Below, piece by piece: positions 27,527-38,656 of a DNA stretch of 64,000 nucleotides. The notes below the pieces were generated by a model, which did not search any database, was not told the DNA's origin, and worked only from the letters and a program-made list of their open reading frames with translations. This DNA is from Thermococcus zilligii AN1 (GTDB lineage: Archaea > Methanobacteriota_B > Thermococci > Thermococcales > Thermococcaceae), in the NCBI RefSeq assembly GCF_000258515.1, contig NZ_AJLF01000001.1, positions 868,001 to 932,000 on the forward strand. The letters run 5' to 3'. Every line of letters starts with the position of its first letter. Position 1 is the stretch's first letter. The position numbers and the translations under genes were made by a program.

Positions 27527-27679
27527 TCACCAGGAACTGGGAAAAGCCTGTATCTCCTCGCCTCTCCTTATCAGCGCGGCGCTATGCTCCACCCTCTCGA
27601 GCCTCCCGAAGAAGTACGCATCAAGCCCGTATTTTCCCCTCCGCGTTTCGAAGATAACATAAGGAACCTCGACCCTCAT
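27527..27679 (-). CDS. short uncharacterised protein
   Basis: About 50 residues starting MRVEVPYVIFETRRGKYG, with strand-like pieces and a basic middle. Codon use (AGG, GAG, ATA, GTC) is like that of neighbouring genes. A TATA box (GTTTTATATGCC) lies near 27712 on the minus strand, about 30 bases before the ATG at 27679; an alternative ATG at 27685 adds two residues. It is head-to-head with hel308. No family recognised. The remaining spacer, 27407-27526, holds nothing I can identify. Confidence 0.5.
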   Translation of the reverse strand: MRVEVPYVIFETRRGKYGLDAYFFGRLERVEHSAALIRRGEEIQAFPSSW

Positions 27680-27748
27680 CCCCATCCCCGGAGAATAGGG
27701 GGATAGGCATATAAAACCGCTACCCTTAATGGGTGGGACGTGAGGGGC

Positions 27749-29929
27749 ATGAAGGTCGATGAGCTTCCGGTCGACGAGCGCATAAAGAAAATCATCCACG
27801 ATAGGGGCATAGAGGAGCTCTACCCTCCCCAGGCAGAAGCGCTGAAGAGCGGTGTTTTAGAGGGTAAAAACCTCGTCCTGGCCATCCCCACGGCGAGCGG
27901 AAAAACGCTGGTGAGCGAGATCATCATGGTGAACAAGCTTCTGAAAGAAGGGGGTAAGGCAGTCTACCTTGTCCCGCTCAAGGCCCTTGCCGAGGAGAAA
28001 TACCGCGAGTTCAGGGAGTGGGAGAGCCTGGGGGTAAGGGTGGCAGTTACCACCGGGGACTACGACTCAACGGACGAGTGGCTTGGAAAATACGACATAA
28101 TCGTTGCCACCGCTGAGAAGTTTGACTCCCTCCTGAGGCACTCCCCGAGGTGGATTAAGGAGGTTAAGCTCGTCGTTGCGGATGAAGTCCACCTCATAGG
28201 TTCCTACGACAGGGGGGCAACCCTGGAGATGATACTCAGCCACATGCTCGGCAGGGCCCAGATCCTCGCCCTGAGCGCGACAATAGGAAACGCTGAAGAA
28301 CTCGCCGAGTGGCTCGATGCTGAACTCATAGTGAGCGACTGGCGGCCGGTTGAGCTGAGGAAAGGGGTTTTCCACCTCGGGACGCTCTTCTGGGAGGACG
28401 GGAAAATAGACCGCTATCCAGAGAACTGGGAGAGCCTGGCAGTCGATGCGGTAAAGAGGGGCAAGCAGGCTTTGGTTTTTGTCAGCACGAGGCAATCAGC
28501 GGAGAAAGAAGCCGTTTCGCTCTCATCGAAAATCTCCAGGCTGCTCACCAAACCGGAGGCGAGGGAACTCGAACAGCTTACCTCCCAAATAGAGGACAAC
28601 CCGACAACGGAAAAGCTGAAGATGGCACTGAAAGGCGGCGTCGCCTTCCACCACGCGGGGCTGGGCAGGGCCGAGAGAACCCTGATAGAGGACGCCTTCA
28701 GGGAAGGCCTCATCAAGGTGATAACTGCGACGCCGACGCTCTCGGCGGGAATGAACCTCCCCGCTTTCCGCGTTATAATCCGCGATACCAGGAGGTACAC
28801 GGACTTTGGGTGGACTGACATTCCAGTCCTGGAGATCCAGCAGATGATGGGAAGGGCCGGAAGGCCGAAGTACGACAAGGTCGGCGAGGCAATCATAGTG
28901 GCCAGAACCGAAGACCCGAAGGGGCTCCTCGGGAAGTACATCCATGGGAAGCCCGAGAAGCTTTTCTCCATGCTCGCCAACGAGCAGGCCTTCAGGGGCC
29001 AGGTTCTCGCTCTAATAACCAACTTCGGGGTCTCAAACTTCCGCGAGCTCATAGGGTTCCTCGAGAGGACGTTCTACGCCCACCAGCGGAAGGACACCGC
29101 TTCGCTCGAATACAAGGCCAAGGACATAGTCTACTTCCTCATCGAGAACGAGTTCATCGACGTTGACCTCGAAAACAACTTCATCCCCCTCCCCCTGGGA
29201 AAAAGGACTTCCCAGCTCTACATAGACCCGCTGACAGCTAAAAAGTTCAAAGACGCGTTCCCAGCGCTCGAAAAGAACCCAAATCCCTTCGGAATCTTTC
29301 AGCTCATGGCATCAACCCCCGACATGGCCACATTAAACGCCAGCAGACGTGAGATGGAGGATTACCTCGACCTCGCCTATGAACTTGAGGGGAACCTCTA
29401 CATTAGCATCCCCGACTACGAGGACCCGCGCTTCCAGGGTTTCCTAGGCCAGGTGAAGACCGCCAAAGTCCTCCTCGACTGGATAAACGAGGTTCCCGAG
29501 GTCAGGATATACGAGACCTACAACATAGACCCCGGCGACCTGTACAGGATTTTGGAGTTAGCCGACTGGCTCATGTACTCCCTGGTGGAGCTTTACAGAC
29601 TCTTCGAGCCGAAGGAGGACGTCCTGAATTATCTGAGGAGCCTTCACCTCCGCCTGAGGCACGGCGTCCGCGAAGAGCTCCTTGAGCTTGTTACTCTCCC
29701 CAACATCGGAAGGAAGAGGGCCAGGGCTCTCTACAACGCAGGCTTCAGGACGAGGGAGGACATAATGCGCGCTAAAGTGAAGGACCTGCTCGAGGTTGAA
29801 GGCATAGGGATCAAGATCGTGGAGGGCCTGTTCAAGCACCTCGGCGTCGAGATGCCCGGAGAAGTCAGAGAAGCCGAGAAAAAAGATGGGCGCAAAAAGG
29901 GGGGAACCCTCGACGAGTTCCTTAAGTAG
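27749..29929 (+). CDS. hel308: Hel308/Ski2-type DNA helicase
   Basis: A 726-residue superfamily 2 helicase that unwinds lagging-strand templates at stalled replication forks. Motifs in order: Q-motif (YPPQAEALKSG), I (PTASGKT), II (DEVH), III (LSATIGN), and VI (QMMGRAGRPK), followed by a winged helix, a ratchet domain, and C-terminal helix-hairpin-helix units (LPNIGRKRARALYNAGF; VEGIGIKIVEGLF). Start ATG 27749 is preceded by GTGAGGGGC; relatives begin MKVDELPVDERI as here. Confidence 0.95.
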   Translation: MKVDELPVDERIKKIIHDRGIEELYPPQAEALKSGVLEGKNLVLAIPTASGKTLVSEIIMVNKLLKEGGKAVYLVPLKALAEEKYREFREWESLGVRVAVTTGDYDSTDEWLGKYDIIVATAEKFDSLLRHSPRWIKEVKLVVADEVHLIGSYDRGATLEMILSHMLGRAQILALSATIGNAEELAEWLDAELIVSDWRPVELRKGVFHLGTLFWEDGKIDRYPENWESLAVDAVKRGKQALVFVSTRQSAEKEAVSLSSKISRLLTKPEARELEQLTSQIEDNPTTEKLKMALKGGVAFHHAGLGRAERTLIEDAFREGLIKVITATPTLSAGMNLPAFRVIIRDTRRYTDFGWTDIPVLEIQQMMGRAGRPKYDKVGEAIIVARTEDPKGLLGKYIHGKPEKLFSMLANEQAFRGQVLALITNFGVSNFRELIGFLERTFYAHQRKDTASLEYKAKDIVYFLIENEFIDVDLENNFIPLPLGKRTSQLYIDPLTAKKFKDAFPALEKNPNPFGIFQLMASTPDMATLNASRREMEDYLDLAYELEGNLYISIPDYEDPRFQGFLGQVKTAKVLLDWINEVPEVRIYETYNIDPGDLYRILELADWLMYSLVELYRLFEPKEDVLNYLRSLHLRLRHGVREELLELVTLPNIGRKRARALYNAGFRTREDIMRAKVKDLLEVEGIGIKIVEGLFKHLGVEMPGEVREAEKKDGRKKGGTLDEFLK

Positions 29930-29973
29930 GGGCTAACTTTTTAAATCCCCCCATTTTACTCGGGCGTGGGCAC

Positions 29974-30543
29974 ATGATTATCCTCGTGACCGGAATGCCA
30001 GGTTCTGGAAAGAGCAAAATCGTAGAGGAGTTCGAGAGAAGGGGCTTTCCCAGCGTTTCTATGGGCGACATCGTGAGGGAAGAGACCGTAAAGAGGGGCC
30101 TTGAGCTAACCAAAGATAACGTGGCCAGGGTGAGCATAAGACTGAGACAGGAGCTCGGCCAGAACGCCATCGCAAAGTTGGCGGTGGAGAAAGTCAGGGA
30201 ACTGCTGAAGGGGAGCAACGTCGTCGTCATAGACGGAGTAAGGTCCCTCGACGAGGTCGGAACCTTCAGGAGCGCCTTTCCGGAGGAGAGGATAATCATT
30301 ATCGCCGTGCACACGCCGCCGAGACAGCGCTTCGAGAGGCTGAGGGGCAGGGGAAGAGAAGACGACCCCAAAACCTGGGAGGACTTCGAGGAGAGGGACT
30401 GGAAGGAGCTCAAGTTCGGAATTGGTGGAGTCATAGCCATGGCCGACTACATGATAGTCAACGACGGCCCGCAGAAGGATTACGAGAAAAAAGTGAGGGA
30501 AACCGTCGAGCTCATCCTAACATCGAATCCAGGAGGAGCATGA
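29974..30543 (+). CDS. UPF0200 P-loop nucleotide kinase-like protein
   Basis: A 189-residue P-loop protein. Walker A is GMPGSGKS (7-14), then SMGDIVREE and a lid-like segment RLRGRGREDDPKTW. It resembles dephospho-CoA and adenylate kinases, but archaeal dephospho-CoA kinase is known to be a different protein in Thermococcus, so the substrate is unknown. The TATA box is CTTTTTAAATCCC near 29940 and ATG 29974 follows GGGCGTGGGCAC. Its 3' end overlaps the convergent ZIP gene by 32 bases. Confidence 0.75.
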   Translation: MIILVTGMPGSGKSKIVEEFERRGFPSVSMGDIVREETVKRGLELTKDNVARVSIRLRQELGQNAIAKLAVEKVRELLKGSNVVVIDGVRSLDEVGTFRSAFPEERIIIIAVHTPPRQRFERLRGRGREDDPKTWEDFEERDWKELKFGIGGVIAMADYMIVNDGPQKDYEKKVRETVELILTSNPGGA

Positions 30544-31321
30544 CGTAGAAGCCGGCGAAGAAGCCGAGCGTTACGGGGGTTTCGCTCTTCTCCCTTCCGT
30601 ATATCTCCGGTATCATCTCCTTTACTGTAACGTAGAGCATGGCCCCACCCGCCATTCCGAGGCCGTAGGGCAGGAGCCAGCCGAAGAGCGTGAAGAAGTA
30701 TGCCCCGACGAGAACCATCACCATCTCAGCGAAACCGCTCAGGACGCCCATGGCTATCGGCTGGAGGCGCTTCTTCTGGATGGCCGCTAAAGGGAGAGAA
30801 ACGACCGTTCCCTCCGGGAAGTCCTGTATACCAATCGCTATCGTCGTGACGAGGCCGACCTCCAGGCTGTAGACGAGGGAAGTCCCAACGGCCAGCCCCT
30901 CCGGCAGGTTGTGGATTATGACCGCTATCACTAAAAGCCAGACCTTTCTGAGGCGCTCCTTCATCGACTTCGGCCCCTCGTAGCCCCTGACGAAGTGCTC
31001 GTGGGGGAGGAAGCGGTCGATGGCGTATATCAAGAGAACGCCGATCGCTATTCCAACCCCGGCGGGAGAGAAGGAACCGGCCTCCTCTATCGCCGGAAGG
31101 ATGAGCGAGGTGAATGAAGCGACTATCATAACTCCGGCGGCGAAGCTCAGCGAGAAGTCAACGCCCTCCTCCGGGAGGCTTCTGGCAAAGATTGCAACCA
31201 AAGCGCCGAGGGAAGTCATCAGGGCGACGAATAAGCCGGCGTAGAAGGCCACCCACATTGTGCTGCCGTTTGAAAGGCTGAGTATCCAGTTAGAGAGGTT
31301 CGCGATGAAGTTCTCTAACAC
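30512..31321 (-). CDS. ZIP family metal transporter
   Basis: A 269-residue, eight-helix ZIP (ZupT-like) transporter that imports Zn(II) and perhaps Fe or Mn. Signature metal-pore motifs are [10 protein letters not shown] in helix 4 and [12 protein letters not shown] in helix 5; here the second lacks the usual first histidine-type ligand and has Q-D. The start is GTG 31321 behind GGTGGCCTAACA. A 13-bp palindrome overlaps the start and may mediate metal control. Confidence 0.9.
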   Translation of the reverse strand: MLENFIANLSNWILSLSNGSTMWVAFYAGLFVALMTSLGALVAIFARSLPEEGVDFSLSFAAGVMIVASFTSLILPAIEEAGSFSPAGVGIAIGVLLIYAIDRFLPHEHFVRGYEGPKSMKERLRKVWLLVIAVIIHNLPEGLAVGTSLVYSLEVGLVTTIAIGIQDFPEGTVVSLPLAAIQKKRLQPIAMGVLSGFAEMVMVLVGAYFFTLFGWLLPYGLGMAGGAMLYVTVKEMIPEIYGREKSETPVTLGFFAGFYVMLLLDSMLG

Positions 31322-31327
31322 TGTTAG
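31315..31327. promoter_or_regulatory. 13-bp palindrome over the ZIP gene start
   Basis: CTAACA-C-TGTTAG is a perfect 6-1-6 inverted repeat overlapping the GTG start of the ZIP transporter. It lies just downstream of the expected transcription start (TATA TTATAAACC at about 31350-31358). A repressor bound here would block initiation. No known archaeal metal-regulator consensus is claimed. Confidence 0.3.
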
Positions 31328-31392
31328 GCCACCCTAATTGCCTGGGCGGTTGGGTTTATAAGGTTTTTTCCCACCTCAGTCCGGTGGTGGGG

Positions 31393-33645
<2,253 letters not shown>

Positions 33646-33701
33646 TAAAAATGATAAAAATCTTTAAGTGGGTCAACGCCCAATGATGAAAGGTGATGCT
33701 T

Positions 33702-34787
33702 ATGATAACCTCCCTTACAATCGAGAATTTTAGAGGAATACCCAAATTAAAGCTCACCAACTTAGGCCAGATTAATGTGGTTGTGGGTAGGAACAATGCA
33801 GGAAAATCAAGCGTGATTGAAGCCCTTGCCGTCAGCATTGCGGGAGTAAACGGGGAGAATGATCTACTACAGGAGGTACTGACCAAGATATTGACCTGGA
33901 GAGGATGGTTTGGGAAGAATTCTATAACTTCTCTGTTTCACCATGACCAGCTTGTAGCAGATATTAACTTTGTTGCGGGCAACACGCTCTTTTCATTTGA
34001 GATTAGAAAACATGGGAACATAATGGATCTCCTGGGTGGGGAATTCAAACTTGATGAAGATACTCTGAGACGGATTGGATTAGGAAAGTTTGCTGTAATC
34101 CCCATAACTGTGAAGGCTGGCCCTTTAAAAAAGACATACCTCGTTCTAATTAATGCGGAATTCTCAGAAGATGGTGAGTTGCTAACAATATTTTCAACCA
34201 GTGATAACGTTTATCCCATTGAGATGCCCCTAAGATTCTTGACTCCGTTTGACATAACATCCCATGGATTTATCGAAAAAGTGCATTCTTGGGCATTTAA
34301 AGAGAAAAGACTCGAAAGCGCGTTCTCACTAATTAAGGAAGGTTATCCTGAGTTTCAAAACCTTAGCCCCTTGCCCGAAAACAATACATCGGTTATGTAT
34401 GTAGATGTTCAGTGGGCGGAAAAGGCTGTGCCTTACTATACCATGGGGGATGGCTTCAAGACGTTAGCAGCTATGGCACTTACAGTTTCTTCCTTGAAAA
34501 ATGGTTATCTCCTCATAGATTCAGCAGAGGCTTTTCACCATCCTAAGTCCCTGAGGGTTGTTGCCAAAACTCTACTTAAGGGAGCAAAGGAGAACAACGT
34601 TCAGGTATTTCTAACGACCCACAGTCTCGAGTTGATAGACATTCTCTTGGAAGAGGGCCTTAAGGAAAACATTGATGGAAGGATTATTTACATGAAACGG
34701 GAAGGAGGGAAAGTTGAGGCTCCAATGGAAACCTTTGAAGAGTCACAGGAACTTCGGGAAACCCTTGGATTAGACTTGAGGGGATGA
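33702..34787 (+). CDS. OLD/AAA_15-type ATPase, candidate defence protein
   Basis: A 361-residue SMC/ABC-like ATPase. Start LTIENFRGI, Walker A GRNNAGKSS (29-37), a signature-like YYTMGDGFK (246-254), Walker B LLIDSAEAFHHP (271-281) and H-loop TTHS (305-308). The general-base glutamate that normally follows the Walker B aspartate is S274, although E276 (the second acidic position of DEPE-type motifs) is kept. ATG 33702 follows AAAGGTGATGCTT. It is paired with a TOPRIM-like gene four bases downstream, as in two-gene anti-phage ATPase/TOPRIM systems. Confidence 0.8.
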   Translation: MITSLTIENFRGIPKLKLTNLGQINVVVGRNNAGKSSVIEALAVSIAGVNGENDLLQEVLTKILTWRGWFGKNSITSLFHHDQLVADINFVAGNTLFSFEIRKHGNIMDLLGGEFKLDEDTLRRIGLGKFAVIPITVKAGPLKKTYLVLINAEFSEDGELLTIFSTSDNVYPIEMPLRFLTPFDITSHGFIEKVHSWAFKEKRLESAFSLIKEGYPEFQNLSPLPENNTSVMYVDVQWAEKAVPYYTMGDGFKTLAAMALTVSSLKNGYLLIDSAEAFHHPKSLRVVAKTLLKGAKENNVQVFLTTHSLELIDILLEEGLKENIDGRIIYMKREGGKVEAPMETFEESQELRETLGLDLRG

Positions 34788-34790
34788 AAT

Positions 34791-35507
34791 ATGGAACTGA
34801 GGATTTTGCTGTTGGAAGGCAAGACGGACGTTAATTTCTTTCTCCCTCTGGTAGAGCACTATGGATTCAGAGAGAATGGAGAGGCTTGCAAAACCCTGCC
34901 CTTTCCGAGAGATAGTGATCTATCAAGACCAATCTGCTTAACTAAAGGAGAAACTCTCTTAATTGTATTGCACGCAGGTGGCAAAGACAAAATCAAAAAG
35001 GCCCTTAAGGTAATTTTCAAGGCCCTAAATAGATTCGATGAACAGCCCACAATCATTGGAGTGGCTAGAGACATTGATACCGAGAAGGATATCCTAAACT
35101 GGGCCAAGAGCACTTTAGGGATGTTCGAGCCAGAGGTAGAAGATGGCTATCTTGTGGTAAAGGGGATAAAAGTCGTCCCATTTGGAATTGGGGAGGTCCT
35201 CATTGATGATAAAAACATTGAAACAAAAAAAGAACTTGAGCTTCTAATGGCCTTTCTCGCCAAGAAAGAGAGTACCATCTCAAAGCTTGGGGGCTCAATA
35301 CACAAGCTCAGTGAAGATCTGAGAAAAAAGCTCACGCCAAAAGACATTGTGCATCTATTGGCAATCGCTAAAAATTACACAGGGGACTCTCTGTCAGGAT
35401 TATATAGAAACTTCATCGAGGAACTGATCAGAGAAAACCCTGAAGTTGTAGAAGAATTTCTGGATGAATCCGGTTTGAAAATGTTTCTCGATGTCCTTGC
35501 TGGGTGA
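34791..35507 (+). CDS. TOPRIM-like (DUF3226-type) protein, candidate effector
   Basis: A 238-residue protein. A TOPRIM-like core begins [17 protein letters not shown] (E9, K11, D13), continues with a glycine loop HAGGKDKI (61-67), then [11 protein letters not shown], with D94 and D96 as the DxD pair. The C-terminal half is helical. DUF3226 and DUF4435 proteins of this kind occur beside AAA ATPases; in PARIS the TOPRIM partner is a nuclease released on phage sensing. The gene starts four bases after the ATPase stop. Nuclease activity is an inference. Confidence 0.75.
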   Translation: MELRILLLEGKTDVNFFLPLVEHYGFRENGEACKTLPFPRDSDLSRPICLTKGETLLIVLHAGGKDKIKKALKVIFKALNRFDEQPTIIGVARDIDTEKDILNWAKSTLGMFEPEVEDGYLVVKGIKVVPFGIGEVLIDDKNIETKKELELLMAFLAKKESTISKLGGSIHKLSEDLRKKLTPKDIVHLLAIAKNYTGDSLSGLYRNFIEELIRENPEVVEEFLDESGLKMFLDVLAG

Positions 35508-35511
35508 GAAG

Positions 35512-36546
35512 ATGCTTGAAGTTCAAAATATCTCAAAGGACTATAAGGAGTTCCACCTGAGGGACATAACTTTCTCGGTCAAGCGCGGGGAGTACTTCGT
35601 GCTCCTCGGCCCCAGCGGGGCAGGAAAGACGGTACTTCTGGAGGTCATAGCCGGTATACTGGAACCCGACTCGGGCAGGGTTATACTCAATGAGAAAGAC
35701 GTAACAAAACTGCCGCCGGAGAAGAGGGGCCTGTCCTATGTCCCGCAGGATTATGCGCTCTTTCCCAACATGAGCGTCTTCGATAACATCGCCTTTGGAT
35801 TAAAGCTCAGAGGAGTTCCCAAAGATGAGAGGGAAAGGAAAGTGAGGGAGCTGGCCGGGGTTCTGGGAATTGATCACTTACTCCACAGAAACCCCCGAAC
35901 CCTGAGCGGTGGAGAAAAGCAGAGGGTGGCCATAGCCCGGGCTCTGGCAGTTGAGCCTCCCCTCATCCTTCTGGACGAGCCCTTCGCCAACCTCGACGTC
36001 CAGACAAAGGGAAACCTCATCAGGGAAATGAAACGCTGGAAGCGGGAGCTGAATTTTACAGCCATACAGGTCACGCATTCCTTTGAGGAGGCAGTAAGCC
36101 TTGGAGACCGGGTCGGTGTAATGCTCAACGGAAGGCTCGTCCAGGTCGGCTCGGTAGGGGAGGTCTTTTCAAAGCCCGCCAGTGAAGAAGTTGCCCGGTT
36201 CCTCGGCTTTGAGAACATAATCGAAGGCGTTGCCGATGGGAAGGTTTTAGTGGCCGACGGAATTAGAATAGAGCTCCCAACGGCGGTGAGGGGGAGAATC
36301 CGCGTGGGTCTCCGTCCGGAGGATATAATAATCTCTCTCAAGCCAATCCAGAGCTCCGCGAGGAACGAGCTGAGAGCAACGGTTGAGCTGGTCGAGGAGC
36401 TGGGCCCCATAGCGAGGATCTACCTCAGGGCCGGTGAGCTCAGGTTGAGGGCCTACCTCACCCGCTCTTCCCTGGTCGAAATGGGCATCTGCGAGGGAAA
36501 AGAAGTATGGGCGAGTTTCAAGGCAACTGCCCTTCACGTGTTCTGA
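35512..36546 (+). CDS. wtpC: tungstate/molybdate ABC transporter, ATP-binding protein
   Basis: A 344-residue ATPase. Walker A GPSGAGKT, signature [15 protein letters not shown] and Walker [13 protein letters not shown] are intact, and the C-terminal TOBE-type domain (from about 235) may sense oxyanion as in ModC. ATG 35512 lies four bases after the TOPRIM gene stop. It is now preceded by GGGTGAG from the inserted block, so its transcription and translation probably depend on the insertion's own promoter or on read-through from wtpAB. Confidence 0.93.
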   Translation: MLEVQNISKDYKEFHLRDITFSVKRGEYFVLLGPSGAGKTVLLEVIAGILEPDSGRVILNEKDVTKLPPEKRGLSYVPQDYALFPNMSVFDNIAFGLKLRGVPKDERERKVRELAGVLGIDHLLHRNPRTLSGGEKQRVAIARALAVEPPLILLDEPFANLDVQTKGNLIREMKRWKRELNFTAIQVTHSFEEAVSLGDRVGVMLNGRLVQVGSVGEVFSKPASEEVARFLGFENIIEGVADGKVLVADGIRIELPTAVRGRIRVGLRPEDIIISLKPIQSSARNELRATVELVEELGPIARIYLRAGELRLRAYLTRSSLVEMGICEGKEVWASFKATALHVF

Positions 36547-36611
36547 CCTCGGTTGCACGGCGCAAAATGAGAAAGTGCCAAACATGAAAAGCCCGGGAAA
36601 GGTTCTCCTGG

Positions 36612-37802
36612 TCAGTAAAGAACCACCTCGACCTCCTCCCCCTCAAGATAGCCCTCGCTGTCCTCCGGGATGAGGATGTAGCCGTTGCTCTCGACGAGCG
36701 AGCTTATTATGCCGCTACCCCTTTTCTTTACTGGTTGGGCCTTTCCATCCCCGTACCAGACTTTAACGAACTCCGCCCTCCCAAGCTGGCTGGGCGTTCT
36801 CTCGGTAAGCCTTGCCCTCACCCTGACCTCGTAGTTTCTGGCACCTGCAAGCTTTGCCAGGGCATGCTTTACGTAGAGGTGGAACTGGGCGAAAACTGCC
36901 GCAGGATAGCCGCTCATTACAAAGACCCTCTCGCCGTAGCCTATGGGCCTTCCCGGCTTTATGGTCGTTCCGTGGAAGAGTAGCTTAACGAAGCGGTGGG
37001 CGAAGTCCATGTCCCCGAAAGCGGAACCCCCCGTCACGAGAACGAGGTCGTTTTCCTCCCGGGCCCTCCTTATTGCCTCGCCTATGAGCTTTTCCTCGTC
37101 AGGAATAACGCCATAGAACACTGGTTCGCCAAAATATTGCTTTACAAGCCCCCGGAGCATTATTGAGTTGCTCTCAAGGATTTTTCCGCGGTTCAGGGCT
37201 TCTTCGTTGAAGTCCTCAATGAGCTCGCTTCCAGTGACGATTATCCCAACGCGGGGCTTTCTCTTCACTTTCACCGACTTAAAGCCAAGGCTCTTCAGGA
37301 TCGCCAGGTCCTGAGGCCTCAGGATCTGCCCCTTCTTCAGAACGACCTGGCCCCTCCGGACGTCCTCCCCTTTCATTGCCACGTTCTGGCCGGGGGCGAC
37401 GGGCCTGAGAACCTTTATGATGCCCCCCTCCCTTTCGGCCATCTCCTGCATTAAGACCGCGTTTGCACCCTCCGGGATCTTCACTCCGGTGAGGAGCTTC
37501 ACCGCTGTTCCTGGCTCAACTCTGGCTTTGCTCTCTCCCCCGGCAGGCACCTCGTCCACAATCCTGAGCTCCACCGGGCTGTATTCCCTGGCCTGGAACG
37601 TGTCCTCTGCCCTCACCGCGTACCCATCGACCGCGGCCCTGTCGAATGGGGGACTGTCGATGGGAGAGGCAACATCCCCAGCAACAACCCTTCCCAGGGC
37701 CTCATCCAGGGGGACTTCTTCAGCATCAGGTATTTCCTTTATGTCCTCAAGCATCATCCTGAGTGCTTCTCTGTACGGTGTGAGGCGCTTGAATTCCCCC
37801 AT
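36612..37802 (-). CDS. moeA: molybdopterin molybdotransferase MoeA
   Basis: A 396-residue MoeA that inserts molybdate or tungstate into adenylated molybdopterin. Blocks include PPFDRAAVDGYAVRAED, the MoCF domain VGIIVTGSEL and TGGSAFGDMDF, and a small C-terminal domain IV. It lies one base after moaB (ATG 37802 behind the moaB stop region) and next to the wtp locus, giving a metal uptake-to-cofactor neighbourhood. Confidence 0.94.
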   Translation of the reverse strand: MGEFKRLTPYREALRMMLEDIKEIPDAEEVPLDEALGRVVAGDVASPIDSPPFDRAAVDGYAVRAEDTFQAREYSPVELRIVDEVPAGGESKARVEPGTAVKLLTGVKIPEGANAVLMQEMAEREGGIIKVLRPVAPGQNVAMKGEDVRRGQVVLKKGQILRPQDLAILKSLGFKSVKVKRKPRVGIIVTGSELIEDFNEEALNRGKILESNSIMLRGLVKQYFGEPVFYGVIPDEEKLIGEAIRRAREENDLVLVTGGSAFGDMDFAHRFVKLLFHGTTIKPGRPIGYGERVFVMSGYPAAVFAQFHLYVKHALAKLAGARNYEVRVRARLTERTPSQLGRAEFVKVWYGDGKAQPVKKRGSGIISSLVESNGYILIPEDSEGYLEGEEVEVVLY

Positions 37803-37803
37803 C

Positions 37804-38316
37804 TCACTCCCTCCCGTGCTTCAGAACGTGGCCGGCCTCGTTGAGGATGATCTTTATCCCCGTCTTGGCCGCTCCGAGGCTTCCAGGCAGGCAGAACACC
37901 GCCATTACTCTCCCGGAGCTCTTTATTATCCCGGCGGTTGCCCTCGTCATCACGGCCGCCGTGCCTATTTCCCCGTAGCTGGCCAGCCGGAAGATCTCCC
38001 CAAAGGAGAGCTCCTTATCAAAGAGCGGCCTGACGCTCTCCATAGTTATGTCCCTGCTGGTTATCCCCGTGCCTCCTGAGGTTACCACTACGTCAGCTCC
38101 AGCGCGGAAGGCATCCACGAGGGCTCCTATTATCTCCATTTTCTCATCCGGGACGATTTCGTAGAGCACCTTCTCATGGCCGGCCTTCTCGAGCTCTTCA
38201 ACCAGAAACTTTCCGCTTGCGTCCTCCTTTTCCCCTCTGCTGGCGGTATCGCTGATGGTTACGACTGCAAACCTGAACTTTTTGGGGGCATTTTCCTTGT
38301 GCTCCTCGACGCCCAT
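37804..38316 (-). CDS. moaB: molybdenum cofactor biosynthesis protein MoaB/MogA
   Basis: A 170-residue molybdopterin adenylyltransferase. The substrate loop TSGGTGITSRD is intact, as are the opening VVTISDTASRGE and the CLPGSLGAAKTG segment. It adenylates molybdopterin before metal insertion by MoeA, the gene downstream on this strand. ATG 38316 follows GGGTGATTGGG; an in-frame extension to 38373 is rejected. Confidence 0.93.
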   Translation of the reverse strand: MGVEEHKENAPKKFRFAVVTISDTASRGEKEDASGKFLVEELEKAGHEKVLYEIVPDEKMEIIGALVDAFRAGADVVVTSGGTGITSRDITMESVRPLFDKELSFGEIFRLASYGEIGTAAVMTRATAGIIKSSGRVMAVFCLPGSLGAAKTGIKIILNEAGHVLKHGRE

Positions 38317-38437
38317 CCCAATCACCCTTTGAGTTTTCATCCTTTGCCTAATAACCTTTCCCCAGTTAAGCATTTGTGTTTAACGAAAGAGCAGAACGGT
38401 TTTAAGACCAGGATCGAAGGTTTAGAGGGTGATGGAA

Positions 38438-38653
38438 ATGTACATGGCCGAGTTCAAGCTCAGGTACGGGGAGATGAAATGGTACGTGAGGAGGATTATA
38501 GAGGCTTCAAGCCTTGAGGAGGCCGAGGAAAAAGCCAGACGCTATGCCGCTGGCATGAACAAGGGGGAGGTCATCTGGGAGCTGAGCTACGTGATCGAAG
38601 CCGGGAGACCCCTCATCATCGGGGACGAAGAGCTGAAAAAGATAGGGGCCTGA
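38438..38653 (+). CDS. small conserved-looking protein, about 71 residues
   Basis: Starts MYMAEFKLRYGEMKWYVRRI with ATG 38438 behind GAGGGTGATGGAA. Composition suggests a small alpha/beta protein: a strand, an acidic helix (SLEEAEEKARRYAAG), then strands (GEVIWELSYVIEAG). No family is named with confidence. A TATA-like CGGTTTTAAGAC lies near 38400. It is convergent with the asparaginase, three bases from its stop. Confidence 0.65.
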   Translation: MYMAEFKLRYGEMKWYVRRIIEASSLEEAEEKARRYAAGMNKGEVIWELSYVIEAGRPLIIGDEELKKIGA

Positions 38654-38656
38654 TCT

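Larger units (their letters stand above)
33695..35517. mobile_element. AT-rich two-gene insertion inside the wtpABC operon
   Basis: The block carrying the AAA ATPase and TOPRIM genes separates wtpB from wtpC. Base composition and codon use (many ATT, AAA, TTA, AAC codons) differ clearly from both sides. A 7-bp direct repeat, GATGCTT, lies at both edges: 33695-33701 just before the ATPase start, and 35511-35517 covering the wtpC start codon. The repeat may be a target duplication or chance. No integrase, transposase or terminal inverted repeat is visible. Confidence 0.5.
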
